From contig NZ_CP063849.1 in NCBI RefSeq assembly GCF_015277775.1, forward strand, positions 8,757,501 through 8,821,500: 64,000 nt of DNA. Reading direction: 5' to 3'. The translations under genes were made by a program, and so were the position numbers. Under the pieces are notes generated by a model. It saw only the letters and a program-made list of their open reading frames with translations. It had not been told where the DNA came from and made no database searches. Source of the DNA: Paludibaculum fermentans (lineage in GTDB: Bacteria > Acidobacteriota > Terriglobia > Bryobacterales > Bryobacteraceae). Each line of letters opens with the position of its first letter. Position 1 is the stretch's first letter. Shown here in pieces: positions 41,820 through 50,333 of the stretch.

Positions 41820-43728
41820 GTCCCCAGTTTTCATTGAAGAAGCCGGCCGTGACCACCTTGCCCGGAGTGTGTTCTTCCGGCGGTTGGGTGGTGTCCAGGA
41901 TCGCCCAGTCGGGCAGCTTGGGCACCTGGCGGGCGTTGTTCAGGTTGTCGAACTCGCGGAACGTCACGCCGCTATTCAGCACCACGTACTTCTTTGGATT
42001 CAAAGGATTCGGAAAGATCAGGACGGGTACGTGGGTGGCTGCCGGGTAGCGCCGGCCCTGGAAGACCACGGCCTCGGCGGTCCACTGGACGGGCAGCTTG
42101 TCGAGGATGCGGGCCAGGATCCGGTTGCTGTGCGGGTCGCCCCACAACACCAGGTTGCTGGACGCGATCACGTCGTCGGTCACGGCGGAGTCGTCCAGGA
42201 CCTGGGCGTCGCCCCGGAACTGACGCCGCCACTCGCGGATGGCCCGGCTGAGCTCACTGGCCGTCCACTCGCCCGTCTTTTCCGACAGCGGCGTCCCGCT
42301 CGGTTTAACAAATACGAACGAGTCAAGAAAGGCGTCGTCGATAGGACCCTGGAGTCCATGGACTTTGTGGAGTCCGGGCTCCTCACCACCGGCCACCGTC
42401 CACCGCCCGGCGGTTTTGCGCAGTTTCACCGTCCAACTGCGGTCGGTTTGCGGTGAATTCACCGTCAGTTTCTGACCGTCCACGGTGACGGTCCGAAAAT
42501 CGGGCTTCGCGCCGCCCGGCCCGAACTCGAAATTGAGTAAAACAACACCTGTCGTTTTGGCCTCGACGCCGGTTTCCGTTTGCTGGGCGTCGACACGGGC
42601 GCGCTGCCAGTGCTTTTCAAGCCCTTCGACCACCACCCACTTCATGCGGTTGTACGAAAGAGTCCAGGTTGTAAAGCGGATCCTGGACGGATAGGGATCG
42701 CGGGTCGAGTTGGCGTCCACGATCGCGTTGATTTGTGGTTTCGAATCAGGATGATAGCGGTGGCCAGTGTTGGGACCGTAGACCCGGCTCAACTGCATCC
42801 CTTCCAGCTTGAGCTCGCGTTCCATGACGTCCGCCGCCTGTTTCTGCGGATCGATGTCGCCGTTGTAGGCGACCACCGGTAAGTTATAGAAATTAGAGGC
42901 GTAATCGGTGGCGTTGTACATGTGCCAGAGCGCCTTCTCCCACTCCGGTGTGGCGGCGATCTGCTCCGGCGTCAGCTTGAGGAATTCCGGTGTTTCGCTA
43001 AACCCGGCGCCAGGCGCGGCGGCGGCCCACAATCCGGCATGGTGGGCGGCAATGTGCCAGGCCGCGGCTCCGCCCATGCTAAAGCCGCGAACCACGATCC
43101 GGTTGTCGTCGATGGGGTAATGGCGCTTGACGTCCGCCAGCGCCTCGAAGAGATCGACTTCCCCCGCTAACTTATTGGCATTGCAGTATCTTCCATACAG
43201 GAACAGGACGATGGAATCGGGCGGTGTGAACTCGCCCACGCTGTGCTCGCGCTCCCACAGGAAGTTCACTTCGCTCAGGACTTCGCTCCGCCCATGGAAC
43301 CAGGCATCCAGCCGCCAGCGCCGGGGTCCGTTGGGCGGGATGTAGAGCCCATACGGCTGGACACTTTTGTCGATCTTCGAGACGTAGCCGCGCACGACCA
43401 GGCCGGTCGCGGTGGTCCAGGGGGCTTCGCCTTTGAGGAGTTGATCAGCCCGGACCTGGCCTTCGCGCAGCAGTTCCTTGGCCTTGAAGATCTCCTCGGA
43501 TTTGAAGAACTCGTTGTACTGCAAGGCGTAGCGGGCCGCCTCGTGGTAGATCTGCACGTCCGGCAGCAGCGGATTGCCCTTTAGTTTTTCGAGGGACGAG
43601 TGCAGGCGTTGGAGGCCGGCCTCGAGGTCCTTGCGGTCGGCGGCGGGAACGTCCACGCCCGGCGGCGGGACGGGGCGGACGGGCTCGGCTTGGAGAGCGG
43701 CGGCGAGGATCAGCAGTAGACGGAACAT
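41809..43728 (-). CDS. secreted alpha/beta hydrolase (S9/PHB-depolymerase-like)
   Basis: A 639-residue protein with a short signal peptide (LLLILAAALQA, cleavage near residue 14). A helical region (to ~110) is followed by an alpha/beta-hydrolase domain with the nucleophile in RGFSMGGAAAWH (Ser217). An acidic residue in YNGDIDPQKQ and a His in NTGHRYHPDS are suitable partners. The C-terminal ~250 residues are beta-rich and hold no recognised motif. Cytoplasmic family members are peptidases or esterases; this one should act outside the inner membrane. It is the last gene of a minus-strand run in which ribF ends 15 bases upstream. Confidence 0.8.
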   Translation of the reverse strand: MFRLLLILAAALQAEPVRPVPPPGVDVPAADRKDLEAGLQRLHSSLEKLKGNPLLPDVQIYHEAARYALQYNEFFKSEEIFKAKELLREGQVRADQLLKGEAPWTTATGLVVRGYVSKIDKSVQPYGLYIPPNGPRRWRLDAWFHGRSEVLSEVNFLWEREHSVGEFTPPDSIVLFLYGRYCNANKLAGEVDLFEALADVKRHYPIDDNRIVVRGFSMGGAAAWHIAAHHAGLWAAAAPGAGFSETPEFLKLTPEQIAATPEWEKALWHMYNATDYASNFYNLPVVAYNGDIDPQKQAADVMERELKLEGMQLSRVYGPNTGHRYHPDSKPQINAIVDANSTRDPYPSRIRFTTWTLSYNRMKWVVVEGLEKHWQRARVDAQQTETGVEAKTTGVVLLNFEFGPGGAKPDFRTVTVDGQKLTVNSPQTDRSWTVKLRKTAGRWTVAGGEEPGLHKVHGLQGPIDDAFLDSFVFVKPSGTPLSEKTGEWTASELSRAIREWRRQFRGDAQVLDDSAVTDDVIASSNLVLWGDPHSNRILARILDKLPVQWTAEAVVFQGRRYPAATHVPVLIFPNPLNPKKYVVLNSGVTFREFDNLNNARQVPKLPDWAILDTTQPPEEHTPGKVVTAGFFNENWGLTP

Positions 43729-43743
43729 GGGCGTTCCGCCATC

Positions 43744-44715
43744 TTAACCCGCATGTACGAATTGATGCACACGACGGAAGTACTTCTGGGCGCGGGTGAC
43801 ATCCCTGATGATCTGGGTACGCAAGGCATCGGCGGAGTCGAACTTGCGCTCGGCGCGGAGGCGGAAGAGGAATTCGAGCCTGATGCGGGCGGGGGCAAGG
43901 TCGACGAACGGGCCGAACAGAAACGTCTCGATGGTCAGGTGCTGGCCGTCGAAGGTGGGGCGGAAGCCGATGTTGGTGACGGAGTCCCAGCGGCGGCCGG
44001 AATCCGGGTCGGTCGTCCGGGTGATGTAGACTCCGTCGGCGGGCAGGGCGGAGGTCGAGTCTTCCAGCGAGCTGGTTTGGAGGTTCAGGGTGGGCACGGT
44101 CTGCTTCGAGCCGCGGCCGTCGCCGGGCACCACAGAGCCGGTGATGGAATAGGGGCGTTCCAGCAGGCGATTGGCCTTGTTGATGTTGCCTGCGGCGAGC
44201 AGGCCTCGGATTTCGCTGGACGAGACCGGGATGCCGCGCCGGATGAGCAGCGGGACGATTTCGGTCCGGAGGCCAGGGCAGCGGCGCAGGTCCCCGATGG
44301 TGCCGGATTGCTTGCGTCCGAAATGGAAGTTGTTGCCGACGATGACGGCGCGGGCGCCCAGGATGTCGAGCAGGACGCGATGCAGGAACTCGTCCGGGGT
44401 GAGGTTGGCCAGTTCGCGGTCGAAGGGCAGGATGAGCACCTGCTGGATGCCGTCGGCGGCCATGAGGGCGCACCGTTCATCGGGGGTGGTGAGCAGGCGC
44501 GGCGCGCGTTCCGGAGCGACGATCGTGGTGGGGTGTGGATGGAACGTGATGGCCGAGGGCTTCACTCCGAGCTCGGCGGCGGTGGTCAGCGTGCGGCGCA
44601 TCAGTTCACGATGGCCGGCATGCACGCCGTCGAAGTTGCCGATGGTGACGGCGGAAGGCGCAAAGCCGTGGCGCGCTTCATCGAGGCCGCGAAAGATGCG
44701 GATGGGCGTCGTCAT
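43744..44715 (-). CDS. ribF: bifunctional riboflavin kinase/FAD synthetase
   Basis: A 323-residue RibF of normal length. The N-terminal nucleotidyltransferase has AVTIGNFDGVHAGHRELM (HAGH at 32-35) and PVSSSEIRGLLAAG, the ATP-binding loop. The C-terminal riboflavin kinase has GVYITRTTD, NIGFRPTFD and the catalytic Glu in LTIETFLFG. It converts riboflavin to FMN and then FAD. The MBL gene ends only 10 bases upstream and the hydrolase begins 15 bases downstream, so ribF is inside an operon. No FMN riboswitch is seen. Confidence 0.95.
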   Translation of the reverse strand: MTTPIRIFRGLDEARHGFAPSAVTIGNFDGVHAGHRELMRRTLTTAAELGVKPSAITFHPHPTTIVAPERAPRLLTTPDERCALMAADGIQQVLILPFDRELANLTPDEFLHRVLLDILGARAVIVGNNFHFGRKQSGTIGDLRRCPGLRTEIVPLLIRRGIPVSSSEIRGLLAAGNINKANRLLERPYSITGSVVPGDGRGSKQTVPTLNLQTSSLEDSTSALPADGVYITRTTDPDSGRRWDSVTNIGFRPTFDGQHLTIETFLFGPFVDLAPARIRLEFLFRLRAERKFDSADALRTQIIRDVTRAQKYFRRVHQFVHAG

Positions 44716-44725
44716 GAGTGTGGGT

Positions 44726-45514
44726 TCAGGCTTCTATCGCGATCTGCAGGCCGTCGTAGGCGAGGTAGACGTGTTCGGGCAGCAGTTCCTGGGCCCGGGC
44801 ATGGAGCAGGTCGTGCGAGATGTGCGTAAAGTAGGTCGCTTTCGGCTTCAGGCGGGCCACGGTTTTGAGGCTCTGATCCACGGTGGAATGCGTGGGGTGC
44901 GGCTTATAGCGGAGGGCATCCAGGAAAAGCACATCAAGGCCTTCCAGCAGGGCCATTGATTCCTCGGGGATCTCGCTGTGATCAGTGAGGTAGGCGGCGC
45001 GGCCGAAGCGGTAGCCGTGGCATTCACCGCTGCCGTGCTTCACCGGGATGGGCTTGAACTCGATGCCGTCCACCAGGATGGGCGTGCCGTCGAAGACGTG
45101 GGCCTCGATCTTGGGCCGCGACGATTCGGTGGGGCCATCGTGGAAGATGTAGCTGAAGATGCGGCGGATGACCTCCATGGTGAACGCCGAGGCGTAGATG
45201 GGGATGGGCTCCTTCTGGCGGTAGTTGAAGGGGCGCAGGTCGTCGAGGCCGAGGATGTGGTCAGCGTGCGGGTGGGTGTAGAGGACGGCGTCGAGCCGGT
45301 CCAACTGATGAGTGAGCGCCTGCTGGCGAAAGTCGGGGCCGGTATCGATCATGACGACCCGCTGGTCCCAGCGGACGCACACGGAGGGCCGCAGGCGCGT
45401 ATCGCGCGGATCATTGGACGTACAGACTTTGCAGTGGCACCCGATGGTGGGCACGCCCACACTGGTGCCGGAGCCGAGGACGGTGAGGGTGAGACTGCGA
45501 GGGGCCTCAGCCAT
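44726..45514 (-). CDS. MBL-fold metallohydrolase (PhnP/RNase Z-like)
   Basis: A 262-residue metallo-beta-lactamase-fold hydrolase. The N-terminus has GSGTSVGVPTIGCHCKVC with three Cys (26, 28, 31), as in PhnP-type cyclic phosphodiesterases. The metal motif is HPHADHILGLDD (81-92), and later ligands occur in YLTDHSEIP and FTHISHD. The start at 45514 overlaps the end of the DUF1844 gene by 8 bases, so a longer in-frame extension is not used. The natural substrate is probably a cyclic or phosphodiester metabolite. Confidence 0.88.
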   Translation of the reverse strand: MAEAPRSLTLTVLGSGTSVGVPTIGCHCKVCTSNDPRDTRLRPSVCVRWDQRVVMIDTGPDFRQQALTHQLDRLDAVLYTHPHADHILGLDDLRPFNYRQKEPIPIYASAFTMEVIRRIFSYIFHDGPTESSRPKIEAHVFDGTPILVDGIEFKPIPVKHGSGECHGYRFGRAAYLTDHSEIPEESMALLEGLDVLFLDALRYKPHPTHSTVDQSLKTVARLKPKATYFTHISHDLLHARAQELLPEHVYLAYDGLQIAIEA

Positions 45515-45800
45515 TGGCCGGGGCTTCCGCCGTCTTGGAGGCTTCCGCCGCCTTTTTCCCTTCCGCTTCAAATGCCTGCAGATAGCGGAACCTGAGTTCC
45601 GTGACCGTATTGTCGAGGTTGCGCTGCTCTTCCAGCAACAGGTTGCCCTTGGTCTTCTCCTGGAGCATGGCGAGCAGGTCGATCATCTTGCGTGCCATGG
45701 GGAGTTGGACTTCGGCCGGCTGGTCGCCGCGCGGGTAGAGGCCGAGCTGCATTTCCGCGTCGGCACGGAGAGACAGAACGAGAAAGTCGAAATCGCTCAT
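45507..45800 (-). CDS. DUF1844 family protein
   Basis: A 97-residue cytoplasmic protein. It matches DUF1844: DFLVLSLRADAEMQLGL, RKMIDLLAMLQEKTKGNL and NTVTELRFRYLQ, ending in a Lys/Ala-rich tail. The function is unknown. It is the first gene of a four-gene minus-strand operon, and its stop overlaps the start of the MBL gene. The start at 45800 is the family start; a longer frame upstream lacks support. Confidence 0.88.
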   Translation of the reverse strand: MSDFDFLVLSLRADAEMQLGLYPRGDQPAEVQLPMARKMIDLLAMLQEKTKGNLLLEEQRNLDNTVTELRFRYLQAFEAEGKKAAEASKTAEAPANG

Positions 45801-45865
45801 CGCTCTCCATTGTACGGAGAAGGAGCAAGAAAAATGAAGCACGGTAAGGTTTACATCCGCTTGGG

Positions 45866-45905
45866 TTGACATCCGACCCAAGTCAGCCAATACTGATGTC
45901 GGATG
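45866..45905 (+). promoter_or_regulatory. padR promoter with overlapping operator; probably leaderless mRNA
   Basis: TTGACA (45866-45871) and AATACT (45889-45894) are 17 bases apart. The ATG of padR starts at 45903, only 9 bases after the -10 box, so transcription should begin at or next to the start codon. CATCCGAC (45870-45877) and GTCGGATG (45898-45905) form an 8-bp inverted repeat over the promoter, a likely site for autorepression by PadR. Confidence 0.6.
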
Positions 45906-46262
45906 CCTACCCAAAAGCCTGACGATGATCGCATCGCCCTGTTGCAGGGCACGCTCGACCTGCTGATTCTGAGAATGCTCGTTTTGGGCCCGCGGCACGG
46001 GCAGGGCATTGCGCGGCATATCCAGCAGACCTCGGAAGACACCTTCCTGGTGGATCATGGGTCGTTGTACCTGGCACTGCAGAGGCTGGAGGATAAAGGC
46101 TGGATCAGTGCGGAGTGGGGCGTATCGGACAACAACCGCAAGGCGCGGTTCTATTCGCTTACGGACGAGGGCCGGGCTCAATTGGCTGTGAAGGCCAGCC
46201 AGTGGCGGCGGCTGGCCCGGGCGATCGGGCTGATTCTGGGACCGGAAGAGCAGGAGGCATAG
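45903..46262 (+). CDS. PadR-family transcriptional regulator
   Basis: A 119-residue winged-helix protein. The family pattern is complete: LLQGTLDLLILRMLVLGPRH, GQGIARHIQ, DHGSLYLALQRLEDKGWISA, and KARFYSLTDEGRAQL. In Acidobacteria it typically precedes an ADOP permease gene, as here, where its stop abuts the ATG of the permease gene (46262/46263). It should repress its own operon through the inverted repeat at 45870-45905 and respond to an unknown ligand. No Shine-Dalgarno is seen because the message is probably leaderless. Confidence 0.92.
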   Translation: MPTQKPDDDRIALLQGTLDLLILRMLVLGPRHGQGIARHIQQTSEDTFLVDHGSLYLALQRLEDKGWISAEWGVSDNNRKARFYSLTDEGRAQLAVKASQWRRLARAIGLILGPEEQEA

Positions 46263-48899
46263 ATGGCCATGTTCTGGCGGCGCAAACGGAGTGTGAACGA
46301 CTTTCAGGAAGAGATCCGGGCGCACCTGGAACTCGAGGCGGAGGCCTTGAAGCAGGAGGGGCTGTCCGAAAGGGAGGCGCGGCTGGCGGCCAAGAAGGCG
46401 TTCGGCAATGTGCTGGGCGCCGAGGAACGGTTCTATGAGAAGAACCGCCTGCGCTGGCTGGACGAGTTTTCACAGGATTTGCGGCACGGGCTGCGGATGA
46501 TGCGGAAGGCTCCCGGATTCACGGCCGCTGTCGTGGCGACACTGGCGTTGGGCATGGGTGCGAATACGGCGATCTTCAGCCTGATCGACGCGGTGCTGCT
46601 GCGGTCGCTGCCCGTGCAGGCGCCGGAGCAACTGGTGTTCCTGGCGGCTGCGGGCCCAAAGGGCCGGGGGCCGGCTCCGCCCTATCCCTGTTTCGAGCGC
46701 TTCCGGACGCAGACGGCGTCGTATTCGGGCATGGCCGCGTTCACGAACACCGATGTGGGGATCCGTTTCGACGGGCCCATTGAGCAGGTGGATGCGGCGC
46801 GGGTCTCTGGCGATTACTTCCGGCTGTTGGGCATCAAGCCGGCGGCGGGCCGGCTGTTGACCCCGGAGGACGCAAGACTGGATCCACCTGTGGCGGTGAT
46901 CAGCTACGACTTCTGGCAGCGCCGATTTGGCGGTAGCCCGAGTGCGATCGGGCACACCTTCAAGTGGGACGGGGTGATGGGTGGCCAGTTGTTCACGATT
47001 GTCGGCGTGACCGCCGCGGAGTTCCGTGGCTTGCTGCCGGGCCGTACCGACGATCTCACCATTCCCATGTCATTGACCGACGAGATGCTGAAGGACACAG
47101 GTTCCTGGTGGTTCAGTGCGGTGGCTCGGCTGAAACCGGGGGTGAATCCGGAGGTGGCGCGCCAGGAGACAGACCGCATCTTCCAAACCTTCATGGATGA
47201 GTTCCCCGTTCCGGCCGAAGTAAGGCGCAACAATTTTCACCACTTGGAACTGGCGCCTGCCTCGCAAGGCCTGGACCAATTGCGGCGGCGATTCTCGAAG
47301 CCGCTGTGGGCCCTCATGGTCGTGGTAGGCCTGGTGTTGTTGATTGCGTGCGCCAACATCACGAACCTGCTGCTGGCGCGATCGGCGCAGCGGGCGCGCG
47401 AGTTCGCGCTGCGGGTGGCGATTGGGGCCGGACGGGGGCGGCTGTTCCGGCAGTTGTTGACGGAGACCGGGCTGCTGTTCGCGGCGGGTGCGGTGACCGG
47501 CCTGCTGGTCGCCTTGTGGGCCGTGCGCGGGCTGACCTCGTTTTTCGCCGGCGGCGCAAGACCGATTCAATTGGAGGTTCATTGGGATTGGCGCGTGCTG
47601 GGCTTCACGGTGGGCGCCTCGCTGCTGGCCTCGCTGCTGTTTGGTGCGGCTCCGATGCTGCGTGCGCTGCGATCGGATCCGAACGGCGCGATGAAGGATG
47701 GCGGACGATCGACCATGTCGCGCGGCGGCGGGCGCCTGGGGCAGTTGCTGGTGGCCTTCCAGGTGGCGCTTTCGCTGATCCTGCTGGTGGGCGCGACCCT
47801 CTTTCTGCGGACCTTGCAGAATCTCCATCGGCAGGACATGGGGTTCAACGTGAGCCGGGTGGCGCTGGTGGGCGTGCATCTGCCGCATGATTCCTATCCG
47901 GAGGCGGAGAACCGTACCGCTTTGTGGGACCGGCTGCTGCCGGAGGTGCGGTCGTTGCCAGGCGTGGAAGCGGCGGCCTTGTCGTCCATGACCCCGTTGG
48001 ATGGGAACGGGCGGGGTGTTGCGTTCGACGCTCCAGGCTTCCAGTCGGAGTCGCGTGAGGCGCACAGCATAGGCCTGATCACCGCCAGTGACGGCTACTT
48101 TCGGACCTTGGGAATCCCGCTGTTGCGCGGGCGTGACTTCACGGACCGCGACCGGGCGGGGACGCCGTACGTCGGCCTGATCAACGAGAGTGCGCGCAAG
48201 CACTTCTTTGGCGACAAGGATCCGATCGGGACGGATGTTGTCATGAACAAGAGGACGGTGCGGATTATCGGCGTGGTGTCCGACGTGATGCAGGAGGATC
48301 TGCGGAAGGCGCCGCGGCGCTTCCTGTACATCTCGATCCGCCAGCCGATGGACATGGGCGCGCGGCAGACCTTAAGCGTGAAGACCGCCGGAGATCCCGA
48401 GCTGGTGCTGCCGGCGGTATTGGCCCGTTTGCGAGGCCTGGGTCCGGATGTCCACATCCTGCGCAGTGGGACACTGGCCCGGCAGATGGATGAGTGGCTG
48501 ATCCAGGAGCGCCTGATCTCCACCCTGGCGACGGCGTTCGGCCTGCTGGCGCTGGTGCTCTCGGCCGTGGGCCTGTATGGAGTGCTGTCGTACTCCGTGG
48601 CCCGGAAAACCTCCGAGATCGGGGTGCGGATGGCACTGGGCGCGATGCCGGGCCAGGTGGCGTGGTCGATCCTTCGCAGGACCATGGGCGTGATCGCGCT
48701 GGGCCTGGCAGTGGGGATCCCGGTCTCCGTGCTGGTGTCGCATGCCGCGGAATCGATGTTGTTCGGCGTCACGCCGGCGGACGGAGTATCGCAGTTGATT
48801 GCGGCGGCGCTGCTGGGCTTGGTGGCCATGGCCGCAGGTTATCTGCCGGCCCGGCGGGCTGGACGGGTGGATCCGCTCACGGCGCTGCGGCACGAGTAG
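46263..48899 (+). CDS. ABC-type permease, acidobacterial duplicated orphan permease (ADOP)
   Basis: An 878-residue protein of the FtsX/MacB permease class. The first ~60 residues are a soluble helical region (NDFQEEIRAHLELEAEALKQ). The first hydrophobic segment is AAVVATLALGMGANTAIFSL. Two FtsX-like permease cores follow, each with a MacB-type periplasmic domain, and the C-terminus has GVLSYSVARKTSEIGVRMAL and GYLPARRAGRVDPL. No ATPase gene is nearby, which is the meaning of 'orphan'. It is coupled to padR. Function in the family is unknown; export of antimicrobials or lipoproteins is a general guess. Confidence 0.93.
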   Translation: MAMFWRRKRSVNDFQEEIRAHLELEAEALKQEGLSEREARLAAKKAFGNVLGAEERFYEKNRLRWLDEFSQDLRHGLRMMRKAPGFTAAVVATLALGMGANTAIFSLIDAVLLRSLPVQAPEQLVFLAAAGPKGRGPAPPYPCFERFRTQTASYSGMAAFTNTDVGIRFDGPIEQVDAARVSGDYFRLLGIKPAAGRLLTPEDARLDPPVAVISYDFWQRRFGGSPSAIGHTFKWDGVMGGQLFTIVGVTAAEFRGLLPGRTDDLTIPMSLTDEMLKDTGSWWFSAVARLKPGVNPEVARQETDRIFQTFMDEFPVPAEVRRNNFHHLELAPASQGLDQLRRRFSKPLWALMVVVGLVLLIACANITNLLLARSAQRAREFALRVAIGAGRGRLFRQLLTETGLLFAAGAVTGLLVALWAVRGLTSFFAGGARPIQLEVHWDWRVLGFTVGASLLASLLFGAAPMLRALRSDPNGAMKDGGRSTMSRGGGRLGQLLVAFQVALSLILLVGATLFLRTLQNLHRQDMGFNVSRVALVGVHLPHDSYPEAENRTALWDRLLPEVRSLPGVEAAALSSMTPLDGNGRGVAFDAPGFQSESREAHSIGLITASDGYFRTLGIPLLRGRDFTDRDRAGTPYVGLINESARKHFFGDKDPIGTDVVMNKRTVRIIGVVSDVMQEDLRKAPRRFLYISIRQPMDMGARQTLSVKTAGDPELVLPAVLARLRGLGPDVHILRSGTLARQMDEWLIQERLISTLATAFGLLALVLSAVGLYGVLSYSVARKTSEIGVRMALGAMPGQVAWSILRRTMGVIALGLAVGIPVSVLVSHAAESMLFGVTPADGVSQLIAAALLGLVAMAAGYLPARRAGRVDPLTALRHE

Positions 48900-48903
48900 C
48901 GTG

Positions 48904-49596
48904 CTAGCCGAAGAGTTTCACGGGCCGCTGATCGTAGGCCTTGAGCGCTTCGGCGTAGCGGACGCCGCAGGTGGCTCCGCGATAGGCCGCAATGGCGGTC
49001 TTCAGGTCGACGGCGGAGTCGCGCTGGGCCGGGTCGTAGGCCTGGTTGCGCATCAGCGCCATGAGCTTGGCCAGCCATTCGCTGGCTGCGGCCCACTCCG
49101 CCGTCACGTCGACAAAGGTGTCCGGTTCAAAGCCTCGGGTGTGGCGCGGGCCGTTGTCGTAGTAATAGATCTGGCGGGGCGCGACCGCATCGGTGCGGCC
49201 CAGGATCTGGTTCGCGTTCTTCACGGCGATCTCGCAGAGCGGGGAGGCGACACGGTGGTCGTCGTGGGTATCGCTATGCCAGAGGATGATCGCCATGTCA
49301 GGCTTCACGTCGGCGACAAGCTCCGCCACCTTCTGCTTCGCGGGGGTGGTGACGTCGAACATGTGCGAGGAGAAATCGAGGAAGCGCATCTCGGCGCCGT
49401 AGTGGTGCGCGAGCTCCTTTGAGCCGTCGACGAGGGCCTTTTCACGGCCCTTCACCGGAGCCCAGTTGGTGTAGTCGCCGATGAGGGCCGCGATCACCAC
49501 ACGCCAGCCTTGCTGAATGGCCTGGAGCATGGTGCCGGGCACTCCAAAGACACAGTCGTCGTAGTGGGCCCCCATGGCCAGGAGAGTCTTTGGCAT
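48904..49596 (-). CDS. PIG-L (LmbE-like) deacetylase
   Basis: A 230-residue zinc hydrolase from the start at 49596; the upstream extension is not used. The family motif appears as [14 protein letters not shown], with His11, Asp13 and Asp14 where AHPDD is normal. The second metal site is in [14 protein letters not shown] enzymes remove N-acetyl groups from GlcNAc-linked compounds, for example in mycothiol, bacillithiol or lipid-glycan pathways. The substrate here is unknown. Its stop is 4 bases from that of the ADOP gene (convergent). Confidence 0.9.
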   Translation of the reverse strand: MPKTLLAMGAHYDDCVFGVPGTMLQAIQQGWRVVIAALIGDYTNWAPVKGREKALVDGSKELAHHYGAEMRFLDFSSHMFDVTTPAKQKVAELVADVKPDMAIILWHSDTHDDHRVASPLCEIAVKNANQILGRTDAVAPRQIYYYDNGPRHTRGFEPDTFVDVTAEWAAASEWLAKLMALMRNQAYDPAQRDSAVDLKTAIAAYRGATCGVRYAEALKAYDQRPVKLFG

Positions 49597-49713
49597 TGGA
49601 GACAATGCTAACTCAGAAAGGCGGACTGGCGCGCCGGCCGTGGTGAGGTTTGATTTTCTTCGCTCAAGGCATGCGCCACGAAAGGAGTAGGATGTGGGCA
49701 GGCTAAACATGCG

Positions 49714-50259
49714 ATGAATCAGCAAGCGAAAACTTCGGAAATTGTACGCATTCTCGGATTTGCGGGCGGATTGGTGGCCTGCGGGGTGATATCAGGCAAT
49801 GTGTTATTCAAATCGAAGGAGGTGGGTACATTTCTGGTGCCGATTCCTTTCGCCGTGCTCTGCGGAGTGGTATGCGTGCGGCCTTGGCAGCGGCTGCTGC
49901 CGGCCGTGCTGCTGGTCTGCCTGGCTTGGCACCTGGCGTTTTCCGTCGCAATTCGGGGCGATCAAAACAGCCACGCAGCCATCGGAATGTATCTGGCCGG
50001 TTTGGTGGGTGGGCTGGTTGTGGGCCTGGGCATGGCTGTGGGGTGGGGCAAGGGCGGCTGGGTGCGCATCAGCGCGATGACCGGCGCCGTGGGCCTGGTG
50101 TCGGCCTGGCCGTTTACCCTGCGGTGGCCGGAGTATGGCATGAGCCTCTGCTTCGTGGTGTGGCAGGTGTCGGTGGGCATGTGCGTGTACGCCTTGGCGA
50201 GGCTGGCGAGGTGGCGTGGAGAGACTGGTCTCCAAAGCGCGGAGAAACTGTCGCAATAG
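49714..50259 (+). CDS. hypothetical membrane protein
   Basis: A 181-residue protein with about five hydrophobic segments ([92 protein letters not shown]). No family is recognised. It is convergent with the sulfite-oxidase gene and divergent from the PIG-L gene. The open frame is full length with plausible codon use, so it is probably real, but no function can be proposed. Confidence 0.62.
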   Translation: MNQQAKTSEIVRILGFAGGLVACGVISGNVLFKSKEVGTFLVPIPFAVLCGVVCVRPWQRLLPAVLLVCLAWHLAFSVAIRGDQNSHAAIGMYLAGLVGGLVVGLGMAVGWGKGGWVRISAMTGAVGLVSAWPFTLRWPEYGMSLCFVVWQVSVGMCVYALARLARWRGETGLQSAEKLSQ

Positions 50260-50333
50260 CCTCTGAATCTCGATCTCCGCGCCCACGCCGCTTCGACGGT
50301 GAAGCGGAGTGGATCATCCGTGGCGTCACCCGC

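Noticed and set aside
44716-44725. FMN riboswitch before ribF
   Set aside because: ribF starts 10 bases after the preceding gene; there is no space and no RFN element.
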